Assembly (NCBI GenBank): GCA_037447655.1
Contig: JBBHKE010000805.1
Span: 62,001 to 126,000 of the forward strand
From: Zygnema cylindricum
Lineage: Eukaryota; Streptophyta; Zygnematophyceae; Zygnematales; Zygnemataceae
Direction of reading: 5' to 3'
Length of the DNA stretch: 64,000 nucleotides
Shown here: in pieces, positions 11,801 through 26,294 of the stretch
How the letters are laid out: every line of letters begins with the position of its first letter
Position numbering within the stretch: the stretch's first letter is position 1
Translations under genes and position numbers: made by a program
Notes under the pieces: generated by a model
Databases searched by the model: none
Seen by the model: the letters and a program-made list of their open reading frames with translations, nothing else
Told to the model about the DNA's origin: nothing

Positions 11801-13389
11801 CAATTTTCATTTATTTTATGTCTTTGTTCATTAGCATAACTCTAGATTACCGGAATTGTCGGACGGTTCAAATGAAAAAATTGAAAATCACCATTTCATC
11901 TGTAGTTCGTAACAATAATCAGATTAACTGAAGATGCTGAAATTTAAATGTCCGACGCTTTCTATTTTATTTTCACTTTCTATTTTATTTTTACTTTCTA
12001 TTTTATTGTCGTAGCTATCTGGGTAGGTCTATGGGGGCTGTGGTCCATGCAATCTCTCTCTCTCTTCATTTCATGTTTCCCTTTTTTTCCTGGTTGTTTT
12101 TAGGGCTGTGTGTTACACCGACTAAGAAACGTGAAACCATGAATAAATAAACTGTAGAAGCATTGTTAAGAAAAAATAAAAGATGAAGACAACAGTCATA
12201 CGTAAATTAGAATGGCCTAATGAATTAATTTTTTTACAATAGGTCACAAACACAACGGATCCGTCCATTGGTCAAACCGATCCATAATCCAAAAAAAAAA
12301 AAAAAAGGAGGAAAGAAATGTCTAATTGTGGTATTTTTCTTGTATTTTTTTTTTTATGGTTGGTTTTTTTTTCTTTTTTTTGCCACAAGAATAAACCACG
12401 GTTCAAATGTGCAAAAATAATTGGAAATATATATGGCTTTCCTCGCGGTATTATACCCTTATTGTACCCAAAAACGTCTTATAATAATATTCTTGGAGTA
12501 AGTGGCTATAATGTTCCCAACTGTTTTCGCATATTTAAACCACAGAATGACATTAGTTTCACATTTTTTTTTTCTTTTGTATAAATTATCAAATTATATA
12601 AACTTGCCTCCATTTAGAAAGAAAAAAATGGCAGTTTCTGCTTTGTGGTGAAGTTTCAAGTTTTTGAAAAAATGATAAACCCAATTCACAAAAAAATATA
12701 TAATTTAATAAATTTTATTTTTTTAATGATTAAGTTAATGGTAATACTTACCACTGTAACAATAAAAACTGGTCAATAAATGAAAAAGCACGATGGTAAA
12801 CCATCTGAGTCCGGTGGTACAAAAGGGGTGGCATGGCCAAAACATAAAACCTACCCGGGCAATAAACACTAAAAACTGGTCAATAAAATTTTCAGGCTTC
12901 TGTTTCCGAATGTTTTTTCAAGATGTTCTCTAATATTTTGTTTTACTTTGTAATATTTAAATTGTATTAAAAATGCAAAGAATTTAAGCATAAGAAAAGT
13001 AAAAAACCCGTTACCAAAAAAAACAAAAAAATAATAACAATAATAATAAAAAGCAAAAACAATAATAATAAAAAGCAAAAACAAAAACAAAAAACAAAAA
13101 AATGCCCGTACCAATAAAAAAAAACATCAACAACAAAAGGGATGTTTGGTAACTTTCACATTTTTATTTTCTTTTTTTCACCATTATCTTATTTATTTTC
13201 AGTCAAAATTTCACACATGGGAAATATTTAAAGAGCACTACGCATCTCTACCTCTCTCAACAAAAATTGAACTATTTTTTTTCAAAACTCACTTACCCTG
13301 AAGAAAAAAAGGGAAACAACAACCCCAAAAAGGGGCCTAGAAAAGAATTTAAACTAAATTATAAAATTGCTTACATCTCAATTGGGTCA
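11801..13389. other. AT-rich intergenic stretch
   Basis: No gene recognised. It contains three near-copies of CTTTCTATTTTATTTTCA (11957-12009) and a repeated AAAAACTGGTCAATAAA (12765 and 12873). Confidence 0.4.
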
Positions 13390-13649
13390 GCCGGCAAAAT
13401 TTACTACTCTCCTTCCCTCTCTCCCGCTCCCTTTCCCTCGCCTCTCCCTCTCCCTCGCCTCTCCCTCTCCCTCTCCCTCTCCCTCTCCCTCTCCCCCTCC
13501 CTATCTTTCTCTCCTCTCCCTCTCCCTTTCCCTCTCTCTCTATCTCTCTCTCTCACTCTCACACACCCACCCTGTCTCTCTCTCCCCCTCTCCCCTTCAC
13601 CCTCTCTCTTTTTCTTGCGTTGGATACACTAGGTAACACTCTTCAATTG

Positions 13650-13699
<50 letters not shown>

Positions 13700-13962
13700 C
13701 TTTGTTTTACTAGCTCCTACTAGGTCAACATAATAAAAGTTTCTCTCCCTCTCTCTAACTTTCTTTCCCTCTCCCGCCCACTCCTCTCTCCCACTCTCCC
13801 CCTCTCCTTTCTCCTTCTCTTCCCGTATCCGTCTCTCTCCCCCTCCCGCTCTTCTCCCCCTCTCTCTCCCTCTCCCTCTCCCTCTCCCTCTCTCTCTCCC
13901 TCTCCCTCTCTCCCTCTCTCTCCCTCTCCCTCTCTCCCACTCTCCCTCTCTCTCCCTCTCCC
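13390..13962. repeat. CT-rich microsatellite tract
   Basis: Mixed (CT)n and (CCCTCT)n blocks on the plus strand, reaching to within a few bases of the TMEM70-like stop codon. Long apparent ORFs here (poly-Ser/Leu/Pro one way, poly-Glu/Arg the other) are repeat artefacts. Confidence 0.9.
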
Positions 13963-14766
13963 TCACTCCGCCTTTGGACTCAACTTCTCTAACAACTCTC
14001 CGTCCGGAAAGTGATCCTTGTCAACGTAATAAAAGCTTCCCTCGGCTTCAAAAGAAACAAGTGGTCGGAGAGTTTCCGCGTGTTTCACTTCCGACAACTT
14101 AAACTTTTTTTGCAAATTTGTCGCCATCCAAGAAAGCATTTTCACCTCGACTTCCTTCGACCCCGGAATCCACACTAATTTGTGTATGTAGGGAGAAGTG
14201 AACCAATGGAGACCCACTGTAGTCGAGGCACTAAAAAGGACCATAAGTGAGGCAACAGTTCCCTTAACGAAAACATTTACTCCGGGTTCGATGGAAAAAA
14301 AAGTCATCAACGGACCGATGGTGAGAGATAAGAGGCAAGTGGAGAGAGATAAAAGTTTTACGCCTCGAAGAGTGGAAGAGAACGGACCAACATAGACGAC
14401 GGGAGGAAGAGGAGGAGGAGGAGGAGGAGGAGGAGGGGGAGTGGATGAAGGTTCAAAGGTTAAGATTTTCCCTTGATCTCCTCCTGTATACGTTCGAATA
14501 GGGAAGAAATAAGAGGAGGAGGTGGGAGAAAAGGAGGAGGGAGAGGGACTTGATGTTATGTTGGTTTGAAGTGGTACACTTGAGCCTGGAAAAGGTGAAC
14601 AAAAAAAAAAGCAGCAAAAAAATAACAGGAACCATAATCCAATCAGAGACAGATTCCCTATGAAACCTTTAAAACCATTAATACCTTTAAGACCTTCAAA
14701 ACCATTAATACCTGAAAGACCTTCAAAACCGTTAAATCTGCTTAAAGCTTTAAATACCCTCTTCAA
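13963..14766 (-). CDS. TMEM70-like membrane protein
   Basis: 267 residues from the ATG at 14766. The C-terminal two thirds resemble the TMEM70/TMEM186 family, which in animals helps assemble mitochondrial ATP synthase and complex I. A VYVGPF segment (about residue 123) precedes two hydrophobic helices (about 136-157 and 168-188) separated by a short loop, then a soluble tail with HWFTSPYIHKL and GSFYYVD. A ten-proline run lies just before the domain. The first 60 residues are less certain: bases 14592-14640 on the minus strand look like a polypyrimidine tract ending in CCTTTTCCAG, so they may be an intron and the true first exon may lie further right. The stop is followed at once by GA-rich repeat (minus strand). 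A mitochondrial location is inferred from the family. The family call is from pattern memory, not a search. Confidence 0.6.
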   Translation of the reverse strand: MKRVFKALSRFNGFEGLSGINGFEGLKGINGFKGFIGNLSLIGLWFLLFFCCFFFCSPFPGSSVPLQTNITSSPSPSSFSPTSSSYFFPIRTYTGGDQGKILTFEPSSTPPPPPPPPPPLPPVVYVGPFSSTLRGVKLLSLSTCLLSLTIGPLMTFFSIEPGVNVFVKGTVASLMVLFSASTTVGLHWFTSPYIHKLVWIPGSKEVEVKMLSWMATNLQKKFKLSEVKHAETLRPLVSFEAEGSFYYVDKDHFPDGELLEKLSPKAE

Positions 14767-15107
14767 GAAAAACCAAATGATGGTTTTCCTTCTTGAAAGA
14801 TGGATTTCAACTGACAGAGGTACAAATTAGTCGTAAGAAGAAGCAGAAAATTGTTGCTTTTTTTTTTTTCGACTTTATTTTTAAGTGGACAACTTGAATT
14901 TTGAGCAAATTTGTTTTCAATCGAATGAGTTATTTTTCTTCATAAATAGTGGTGAATAAAACTTCTTTGGTTTGTTTGAGGAAAAAATCACATATTATAA
15001 AACCAGAGTCTCTGCTACTAACGTCAAATAAAAAAAACAACCTCAATGTATTAAACAAATAAAGAGGCAAAAGAGAGAGGGAGACGATAAAAAGGAAGAA
15101 AAAAACT
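14767..15107. other. Upstream flank of the TMEM70-like gene
   Basis: AT-rich sequence between the start codon and the GA tract, a candidate 5' UTR, intron or promoter. No other signal seen. Confidence 0.35.
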
Positions 15108-15436
<329 letters not shown>

Positions 15437-15589
15437 GGAGAGGGGGGGGGGGAAAGAGTCAAAGGAGAACTTGGAGGAGGAGAAAACGAAGAGAAAGTGA
15501 CGATCAAGCGAAGGAGAGGGTACAAAGACACAGAATTAAGGAAAGAAGAGATAACCAGGAAAGAAGGAGAACCAACAGGTAGGAAAGAG

Positions 15590-15760
15590 GAGGGAGGGGG
15601 GAGGGAGGGAGGGAGGGAGGGAGGGAGGGAGGGAGGGAGGGAGGGAGGGAGGGAGGGAGGGAGGGAGGGAGGAGCAAGGGAGCGAGGGAGCAAGGGAGGG
15701 AGCGAGGGGGGAAGGCAGGGAGCGAGGGAGGAAGGGAGTGAGAGAAGGAGAGGGAAAGAG
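15590..15760. repeat. (GGGA)n microsatellite and degenerate extension
   Basis: About twenty GGGA units up to 15672, then degenerate GA-rich sequence. Confidence 0.95.
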
Positions 15761-18237
15761 GAGGTATGAAACGCACCTTCAAGAGATGACTTTTGAATAA
15801 ATCCTTCTCTTAGGAAAGTGGACATAGAAAAAGATTGGTGTGAATGGAACTAAAAAACAAAATAACCGACAAAAGAGTAGAGTTGAAATAAAAAAATCAT
15901 GAATTAGAAATGTAACATCAATTAATTTAAACGTATTATCAAATTCTATATCGTGGGAAAAAAGACAAAAAAGGAGTAGAATAAAACCAAGAGTTAAATA
16001 AAAAACAAAAACAGGGGAAAACATTCAAAAACCTAAATAATTTTCCAGCAAAAAAAGGGAAAAAAAAAAGTCAAGTAAAAAAAACAGTATAATTACATGC
16101 GACTAATGATAAAAAAACAAAAAAATGACCCCAAACCCTAATTATTCAAGTATTCGTGAAAGGGTGGAAAGTCAGAGGAAACAGAGAGAAGGTGCGGGAA
16201 GGAGGGAGAGAGAGGAGATGGAAAATGTAGATGAGTGCATTCATGTCTTTGTGAGAGAGACACAGAGAGGGAGGGAGGGACAGAGGGAGAGGGGGAGAGG
16301 GGGAGAGGGGGAGAGGGAGAGAGGGAACGGGGAAGGGAGCGAGGGATTTAGGGAGAGAGAGGGAGAGAGAAATGGAGAAAGATGGAGAGGGCGGGAGAGA
16401 GAGGGAGAGGAGAAAGGGGGAAAGGGGGGGAGAGCAGGAGAGCGGGAGAGCGAGAGAGAGGGAGAGCAAGAGAGAGGGAGAGAGAGAGTGAGGGAGGGAG
16501 AGAGAAAAAACGGAGAGGCAAAAAACCCACCCGGTGTCGAAATTTGAACTCATTCTGAAAAAATGAGGAAGGCGGTTCTTGGATAAAATTTCTTTTGGAC
16601 AAAAAAAACGCTTGTCTTATCCCTCTACTCAGATGATTCCTCATCATCTCAACAAAAAAAAAAACTTTTAAAAAAATTACAAAATGAAAAAATAACTACA
16701 AAATCAATAAGATTGATAAATCAGGAAAATAAATTTTGTATGAGATACGCCTCTTTTTTTTGTGTCAAACTTTTTGACAAGTAGCACTATTTTCTGATTT
16801 TGTGAATTTGTTTTGCTCTTTCAGAAAGATTTTATGAGGTTTAAGGTTATTTAAGTCTTCTCTACATTTTTAAATGGTATAATTGGGTTTTAACTGGTTT
16901 TCCGTAGTTTTATAGAGATGAAAATCGAAAGAAATTATCCTTCAAATAATTACAAAACCTAAAAAACACAAAGAGAGAACCATAAACAAAAAAATAGAAG
17001 GGTAAGAGTAAACATCGAAAAAAAGGAAAAAATATTGAAATTTTTTGAAAAAAAATGACATGAATGAAAAAAATTGCAATCAACTTTATCACTTGTCAAT
17101 TACAAATATCATTTTTTTTCCAATTTGTAACTTTTTTCGATTCGTAACTTTTTTCACGTTTTAGGTTACAAATCACGCTTACGAATATTTTGTGACCAAT
17201 ATTCAAATTTCATCTTTATTTATTCTCCAAATTTCATACTTTAGTACAAAACCAAATCATTCATAAACAAGAAAAGGTCAAACATGTCAATTAAGAAAAT
17301 TAACTATTGATTACACATAATTCATAGAGTTACAAAAATGACATCAAATTTCACTTTTCTTTGAACTAACTCAATGCAATTATATTTAGAAATTTGATTC
17401 TAATACATTTTAATTAAAAAAATTATTAAACCTTTCGCTACTATTCTATTATTCTTGTTATTCCTATTATTCCTATTATTCGTATTATCCTATCACCATA
17501 ATTATTATTATTATTATAATTATTATCAACACAGTATCAACACTAACTAGAAAAATAACAAAAAGTGAACTTAAGGTAAAAAAACAAAAAAAAAATCGAA
17601 GATGATCAAAGCACATCATCTTCTCTTCGTTTCGAAAAACGACAAAATCGTAAAACAAATATCAATTCGTTTTTATTTTACAATTGACTAGGAAAAGCAG
17701 TTTGAGAGAAATTAGAGAAATATAAAACAAATATTTACACACTGAATATAAAACAAATATTTACACACTGTACGGATCTCACTGACCTCGGAGCCTCAAT
17801 TTCTCGCCGTCTGTCACAAAAATGAACAAATGGAGGAGCGAGAAAAAAAAAAAATATAACCTAAAACCTTCGCACGAAAAGACGGAACTTAGCCCTAAAA
17901 ATTAGGGCATCGACTGTGTCACGGTAACACAAACGTACTACTGTGCTGTACTACTGTACTGTACTGTACCGCATTTTAAGTACGGTACACCGTAAATCGC
18001 TAATACAGGAAATAAATTAGGGAATTGATCATGACAGTGACTGTTTTGGTTGCGCACAGTCACTTACGTCATTTTGTCAAAAAACGTACGTTTGAAGTAC
18101 ACATTGGTACAAATAAAGTACCGTCGAGTATAAATTTGACGGTCAATCGGTTGGACATCTTTGACTCTCATAATATTGTTTCAACCGCTTAAAATTTTGT
18201 CGCGCTTGCGAACGTCGACCGTCATAATAAAATCAGC
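15761..18237. other. AT-rich stretch with a GA-rich island
   Basis: No gene supported. 16170-16510 is degenerate GA/GGGA repeat. 17700-17770 has a short tandem copy of AAATATAAAACAAATATTTA. 17935-17975 has CTGTACTACTGTACTGTACTG repeats. A fragment near 17985 (GTACACCGTAAATCGCTAAT) resembles the TA-bounded MITE end. Confidence 0.4.
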
Positions 18238-18959
18238 AATTCACACGGCCGGCGAGCGTTTACGGTAACAAAACTGTGGCGACCACATGTAAATAAAATG
18301 GTTGCAAACAGTAACTTTTTGTCGTTATGTGAGCTCCACGGTGAGAGCACTTAGCCGCAAAATTGAAATTGAATCGTCTAAGTGTTACATTGAACTTAGA
18401 CGCAAACGAAACCTATTGAACTGAAAGTACTATAAGTCTCGTACGGAAATATTATAACGCACGAAACGAAATAAACGTTTTTAATAAAACGAACCGGCGT
18501 AAAAATATCATTTAAAATTACATGAAAAAAATGAGCGTCGTCACGCGCGACGAAATCGAGCCACGCTATTTACGAATCAACACACTTACATTGACAAGAT
18601 CGTAGCAGGATCGGAAGTACAAAGGTATTGCCGCTTTGTCGTACACATATATTACTTCCGCGGACGAAAAAATCGCGTCACGCTATTACGAATCAACATA
18701 CTTACATTGACAGCGAAATGTTAGGATATTGGGCGAATCGGCGTCGGATATTGGGCGAATCGGTATCGGCAGAAATCGTGCAGTCAAATTTTTGTTCAGT
18801 TCGCGTCAGTTATGTTTTGTTTCGTTCGGTACAGTACTTTTGTGTCGGTTCGGTTTGGTGCGAGCGCCGACCGGTATTCATTTGTTCGAGTCGCACGCTG
18901 GTCGATTGCGAGGATATGTTGGTTCGTGAAGCGCTACGCGATTTTTTCGTCCGCGGAAG

Positions 18960-19578
18960 TACACCGCGCATCGTAATTAGAGTAATGAAAAAATTAGAGT
19001 AAAAAAACAAAAAAAAACAATTAGAGTAATGAACTCTAATTTATGTGATAGAACTTTTTCACAGTCGAAGTTTACTCTAATTTATTTAAGTACTCTATAT
19101 TGGGTTATGTCGGCAATAAATATCCGCGCTGAAATTATAAACACTAAATTACGTGGACGTACAAAATCTGTCAGTCCGTATAGTTTGACGTCATTATGAC
19201 GCTAGTATTATTTGTCGCGCTGAATGTCAGTTAATGTTCACACTGATGACGATGCTGTCGACGGACGAGAGTTATGCGAACGGCTTTTTTTCGATGTGAT
19301 TCATTTTTCGCTTAGTCCGATTTCACGTGCGAGCGCGATTGTATTAAATCATTATTTGTACATTTTTACTTAAAAAAGTACAGTTTTGCACGGTCGAACT
19401 TCGTCCGTACTCCACACTATTTAAAAAAAACCTATATTACAATTCTGTTACGCTAATTAAACTTACCTAAATTAGAATAATGAAAAAAATAGAATCATTT
19501 ACTCTATTTGATGTCATAGAGTCGAAATTTCGAGCGACCGAATTAGAGTAATATACTCTAATTACGATTCGCGGTGTA
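18960..19578. mobile_element. Long-form TA-bounded MITE
   Basis: Starts TACACCGCGCATCGTAATTAG and ends CTAATTACGATTCGCGGTGTA. Same family as 61827-62378 and 62604-63145, including internal similarity around GTCGCGCTG...GACGACGA and the AATTAGAGTAATG motif beside the ends. Confidence 0.7.
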
Positions 19579-19753
19579 ATTTATGTGTAGGACAAAGCGG
19601 CAATACCTTTGTACGGCCGATCCTGCTACGATCTTGTCATTGTAATAATGTTGATTCGTAAATAGCGTGGCTCGATTTCGTCACGCGTGACGACGCTCAT
19701 TTTTTTCATTTAATTTTCGTTTCACTTTGCGTCTAAGTTCAATGTAACACTTA

Positions 19754-20449
19754 GGGCGTGTCCCCATGTGTTCAAGTAAGGGTTTTTTCCCGTCGTTTAC
19801 ACAGAAAATGGGACTCCTTACTTGAAAATATTACGCCGTACGAAAAATGGGCAAAAACTCAAATACAGTTTGCGTCATCTTGGAACTTGAAAGGTACGAC
19901 GATTTGGCAGTATTATCATCGCGACCCACTTCCACGTCATCTTGACACTTGCAATGAAATCAAATCGCGACCTGCTTTAAATCAAAATACTACCCTATTG
20001 ACGAATAGAAATCTTGGGTTGAACGCGTCAAAAGTTTTCATTTGTTTTTTTGCAGCTGAGAGAATACACGAAAAAAAAATTGTTTGTCCGTTTGCTTATG
20101 TTGTCCACTTGTGGGCGTCTACAAATGTCATTTTGTACACGTAGGCGATTGCTTATGTCGTTCACGTGTGGGCGTCAACAAATGACAGTTGGCGTCGACA
20201 ATTGTCCCAGTATGTCAGGAGCTCTTTGCGGCGTACAAATGTCCGCAGTTTGTTCCGAGATCGTTGGCGCCTACAAATGTCAGCAGTTTGGGTTTCGCAA
20301 GTATTGGCGACGTGTACAGCTGCCACATATTCAAAATAACGAACGCGCAAGTAACGATTCACATAGGCACACTTTGAAAAGTACACCGTAAAATCAGCGC
20401 TAAATTCCAAAATAACGTTTCAAAATATCGGTTACATGGGGACACGCCC
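19754..20449. mobile_element. PIF/Harbinger-like MITE
   Basis: Ends GGGCGTGTCCCCATGTG and ACATGGGGACACGCCC, with TTA on both sides (19751-19753, 20450-20452). The empty site is preserved in the opposite arm of the foldback element (around 18385), so the 3-bp duplication is directly supported. 696 bp, non-coding, and close to the outer parts of 681-2651. Confidence 0.85.
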
Positions 20450-20593
20450 TTAGACGATTCAATTTCAATTTTGCGGCTAAGTGCTCTCACCGTGGAGCTC
20501 ACATAACGACAAAAAGTTACTGTCTGCAACTATTTTATTTACATGTGGTCGCCACAGTTTTGTTACTGTAAACGCTCGCCGGCCGTGTGAATT

Positions 20594-20947
20594 ACAATTA
20601 GGTGTTATCAACTTTTGGGTTCAAGGGCCCAACGGCAACAAAACATTAACGCTAATTTACACATCTTGCACCAATTCGGATGTTTATTCTGATATTGTAG
20701 CCGCTACAGTATTGTCTCTGTTCGCATGGACAACGTTTGAACAAGTGAGAACACGATCGCGCGATTTCCCCCGTTTCTGTTTTTACGAACCATATCTGAG
20801 GGCGCTTTCGCGTGTTGACGTCACGCACTTTATCGTGTTGACATGTTATCTGCCACTTTCTAATGTAATTTTGTATAGAATAACGAGCAGTTAGCGTACA
20901 GAATTGCACATTTCGTAAAATATATTATTTATATATTTCTTTAAATA
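20594..20947. other. Spacer between foldback and PIF-like element
   Basis: No supported gene. A 137-codon ORF overlapping it crosses the foldback arm and has no recognisable domain. Confidence 0.35.
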
Positions 20948-22181
20948 GGGCGTTTTGCCATGTAACCTAAACTTAGTTTTGCTACTTTGTTTTTTGGCTA
21001 AGATTATTTGTAGTACTTTTAAGGACACTTTCACAATTAATAAGGGGTACTTTCGGATGTGCTAAAGTTACAGTTATTTTTTGTCGTTTTCCTCTATAAC
21101 TTAGGGTGAAGTTCCATCATACGTTTGTGTAATTGTACGGCAAACTCTATAGACCGGGTCAATTGAGGGTGGACTTCCATTAGGCGTCTCAGTAATTGTA
21201 CGGAAAATTTTACTGAAAGGCATGCCTTCCATTAGGTCGCGACAGTAAACTACTTTTTATTTGCGTGGCTCAATCTGGTTCTAACACGTAGGTTAATATT
21301 AGATGCATAAAATCTTGAAAGAATCTTAGAATGCAAAGTTTGAACGCAATATCTGTACAATTGGAGGTAATATATGTACCCGCGGAGGAAATATCTGTAC
21401 CGTCAGAGGTAATTAATGACTCGTACATACGTCATTAAATGCACTACCCAAAATTTCAAAAAGCAACGACAAAAAGGCGAAAGTCCTTTTAGAGAAATAG
21501 TGTGACGAACAAAAGCTACCAAAAATAGCGTGACGAGGGAATGTTACGAAATTTTGTTTTTATTTTCGGTTGTATTTTGGAAACCGCGTGTCATGCGCAA
21601 ATCTTAAATTTTTTCATTGGTTTTCCATCATGACATGTAGCTTAATCGTCCAACGTGTCACGATTTTTTTTTCTGCTTGCCAACCCACCTCCTTGAGGTG
21701 GGTTGACAGTCACAAAAAAATATGAAGCCAACTCCTCACAGATGAACATCCGACGCCCAGTATTACCTCCAAGACCTTCGGAGAGTATCGACAAGATTCT
21801 CTGTAATGTTTTTTTTCGTATAAAAACAAAATAGGCAGTACGATTTGGTACGGAGGGTTGCGGATTTCTGTAAACTACGCCACTTTTCGCCTGATGGAAC
21901 ATCACTTTTAGAAGAAAACAAGAAAATCCGCAGCCGTACCAAAAAATAGATATTACCACCGTACAAGTTGCGTTACCTTGAAACTTTATACATACAGTAG
22001 TTGATGTCTAGCCTGATGCAATTTGTCATCTAACGCATTTCAACCCACTTTCGCGTCCTTTCAGCACATGTTCAAACTTTATGTCAAATCACCTCGCGAG
22101 GTGATTTGAAATAAAGTCGAATAAAGTAAGTGAATAGGCAGACGCTGTCGCACTTGTCTGAAGATTTTTACAATTTTTGTG
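20948..22181. mobile_element. Left part of a PIF/Harbinger-like element split by the retroelement
   Basis: Starts GGGCGTTTTGCCATGTAACC. The part 21900-22181 is the reverse complement of about 2215-2470 in the element at 1527-2553, including the palindrome. The match stops at 22181 and resumes at 38356. An inner pair (GGGTGAAGTTCCATC at 21106, GATGGAACATCAC to 21905) suggests a further nested MITE. Confidence 0.6.
22084..22109. repeat. Perfect 26-bp palindrome, second copy
   Basis: Same core CACCTCGCGAGGTG as 2270-2295. One base and its partner are both changed (A-T to C-G), so the symmetry is kept. Confidence 0.85.
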
Positions 22182-22206
22182 CTGTCATGCCGCATCGTGT
22201 CGGTAG

Positions 22207-22500
22207 CTCGCGCGCACGATACCATGCCCGCACGCGCGATATTCGGCGCGCGCGCACGATATAATGCACGCACACGCGATATTATGAATGCACGCGCGAT
22301 ATTTCTCATGCACGCGCGGTATTTCTCATGCACGCGCAGTATTTCTCACGCACGCGCAGTATTTCGCATGCAAGCACGATTTAAAGCAGCGCGCGCGGTA
22401 TTTCGCATGCACGCGCGGTTTAATGCATGCACGCGCGATTTTAGGCATACACGAACGATTTTGGCACGCGTGCATAGTTTTCGTTTGCACGTGCGATTTC
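22207..22500 (+). repeat. 20-bp GC/AT-alternating tandem repeat
   Basis: About fourteen degenerate units near GCGCGRTATTTCGCATGCAC inside B1. Each unit joins an alternating CACGCGCG block to an AT block. The translated repeats (ARYFSCTR and similar) are artefacts. Confidence 0.85.
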
Positions 22501-22770
22501 ACGCAGGTTCATCTATTTATATGATTCGGTGAAAAGTACTAATTTCTTGCTAGACGTTTCGTTTCGTGCGCAGGTACACACTTTTCGAGTATTTCGTGCG
22601 ATACCTTTTATTTCGTGTGTAGGTACTACGATTTCGAAGTATGGACGAGGAGTATCGTTTGGAGGCGAATCGCGATTTCCAGGTGACGCTTCGATACACC
22701 ATTTATTTATTTATTTAAGTCGCGAGCTCATGTAGGTTCGCGCGCACATGTAGTAAGGGAGGGTTTTTAC

Positions 22771-23656
22771 TAGTGTTGTGTATCGGTAAAATAATTATCA
22801 CGATAACACCGATACCTATAGTTATCGGTTATCGAACGGTCAGTCGTCACGATATATTTGTACTTTCTGTACTTTCTGTCCGGAGTGCATTCTGTCCGGT
22901 AAACTGAACGGTAAATTTACGAGAAATGTACGGTTTATTACGGGAATTGTACGGAATTTGACGAAAAAATACGTTGCACTTTGTAGTACTTTTTAGGCGG
23001 TTAACTGAACATAAATTTTACGAGAACTTACGAAATTGTACCGATAAACTGATTATCATGGAACGGTAAAAAGACGGCGGACACAAAGTACAACGGATGC
23101 AAAATAACATTATGCGCGCCACCAAAATCGAACGGACGACATTCAATGAGAAAATACGAGCGAACGGTCAGCGTGAGCGCTGGCATCTCGGAATGGCATT
23201 TTTGGCGGCTTTTGCCAAAAAAACCGACGGATTGACACGTGGCAGGTTTCTAGTGGATCCCAAAAAATAAAAGGACAAAGCCACGGCGTCGGATGTGAAA
23301 GGTACATCGTTTTAACTGGAGCCATACTTAAGCCGTACACATCTTATGCCGGCTATTGTACTTTCGGCTTGTTCAAATGATCTGATTGGTAGGTACCTCA
23401 GGGGTTGTGAGTAGGGCGCGTCGGGGGAATAAGACGTACAGTTGAGTGTACATGCCGTACATTTATCTGTACGGCTAGTACAGCTATCGCCGATAGTTAT
23501 CGTTATCGACATTATTGCCGATAAATAGCAAATATTATCGGCTACTTATCGGCGATAATACTGATAGCGATATATCGAACCAATATATCGATTATCGGGT
23601 CCCCGAAAAAAGGCCCATATCGGTTATCGGCAAATCCTTACCGATACACAACACTA
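22771..23656. mobile_element. hAT-type MITE
   Basis: Terminal inverted repeats TAGTGTTGTGTATCGGTAA and TTACCGATACACAACACTA. The 8-bp duplication GTTTTTAC lies at 22763-22770 and 23657-23664, and the empty site is present in B2 near 37490. Eight-base duplications are characteristic of hAT elements. 886 bp without a transposase, rich in ATCGGTTATCG-like subrepeats. Confidence 0.9.
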
Positions 23657-24286
23657 GTTTTTACCCTCGGATGGTGGATTTTGTCAGGCGTACGGAGACG
23701 ATGTTGGCCGGCTATTGGCCAACATCTTAAGTAGTTTCATGCATGTAAAGTAGACTAGACGTAGGCTAATTTTGTTTAGGCCTAGCATTGCTCTTACTTA
23801 GCCTTTTCAAACTTAGAGAATTTAGCTTTTGGACAAAAAATTTCTCTTGGCGGCTGAGCTTCTCTTTTGCTCACTCTCACTGATTGCCCACGTGTTTTTC
23901 TTCTCCTTGCTAGCTAGCTGTAGAGGCTAGATAGTGTAAGACTATTCTCCTTGTTTTTCTGCCCTCGTTTTTAATCCACACGGCCTAAGGCCACGTTCGG
24001 AAGGTTTCCCTCCAAAGTTTGTCATTTGGTGGAAGTGTGAGATTCGAGATCGCGAGGGAGCACATCTAGACCTTGCTGTGCATTCCTCGGGCAGCTTGAC
24101 GGTTTGGTTGTGTGTGTGTGTCTTGTTTGTATTTCGGTTGGCTTGAAAGGAGTGTATTTTTGATCGGATTTGGATTCTCCCTTGTTCCGGTTGGAATATT
24201 TCTTGTTTTGCTCTCGTAAGGAGATAACTCTTGTAGAGAATGTGGTAAAGACCAGAGAGCCTAGTGGCTACCTCTTGGCTTAGCAT

Positions 24287-26294
<2,008 letters not shown>

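Larger units (their letters stand above)
18238..20593. mobile_element. Foldback element with long inverted arms
   Basis: The ends AATTCACACGGCCGGCGAG (18238) and CTCGCCGGCCGTGTGAATT (to 20593) are inverted copies. The arms continue inward: 18238-18400 pairs with 20450-20593 plus 19715-19753, and 18530-18650 pairs with 19590-19700. A roughly 110-bp difference separates the arms near 18430-18530. Two later insertions sit in the structure, at 18960-19578 in the loop and at 19754-20449 in the right arm. No transposase seen. Confidence 0.65.
22182..24286 (+). repeat. Repeat B1 (contains a hAT-type MITE)
   Basis: About 1.21 kb once the hAT insertion is removed; collinear with B2. It ends at GGCTTAGCAT, after which B1 continues into the internal region while B2 continues into A'. 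Confidence 0.85.

Noticed and set aside
13267-13966. Long Ser/Leu/Pro and Glu/Arg frames on both strands
   Set aside because: They translate CT/GA microsatellites and have no non-repeat domain.
16125-16553. Charged 140- and 135-codon frames
   Set aside because: Degenerate GA-rich repeat, open on both strands only because of composition.
22079-22532. ARAISHAR-type repetitive frames, and the idea of a CRISPR array
   Set aside because: Contiguous 20-bp tandem repeat without unique spacers, in a eukaryotic retroelement; open in several frames.
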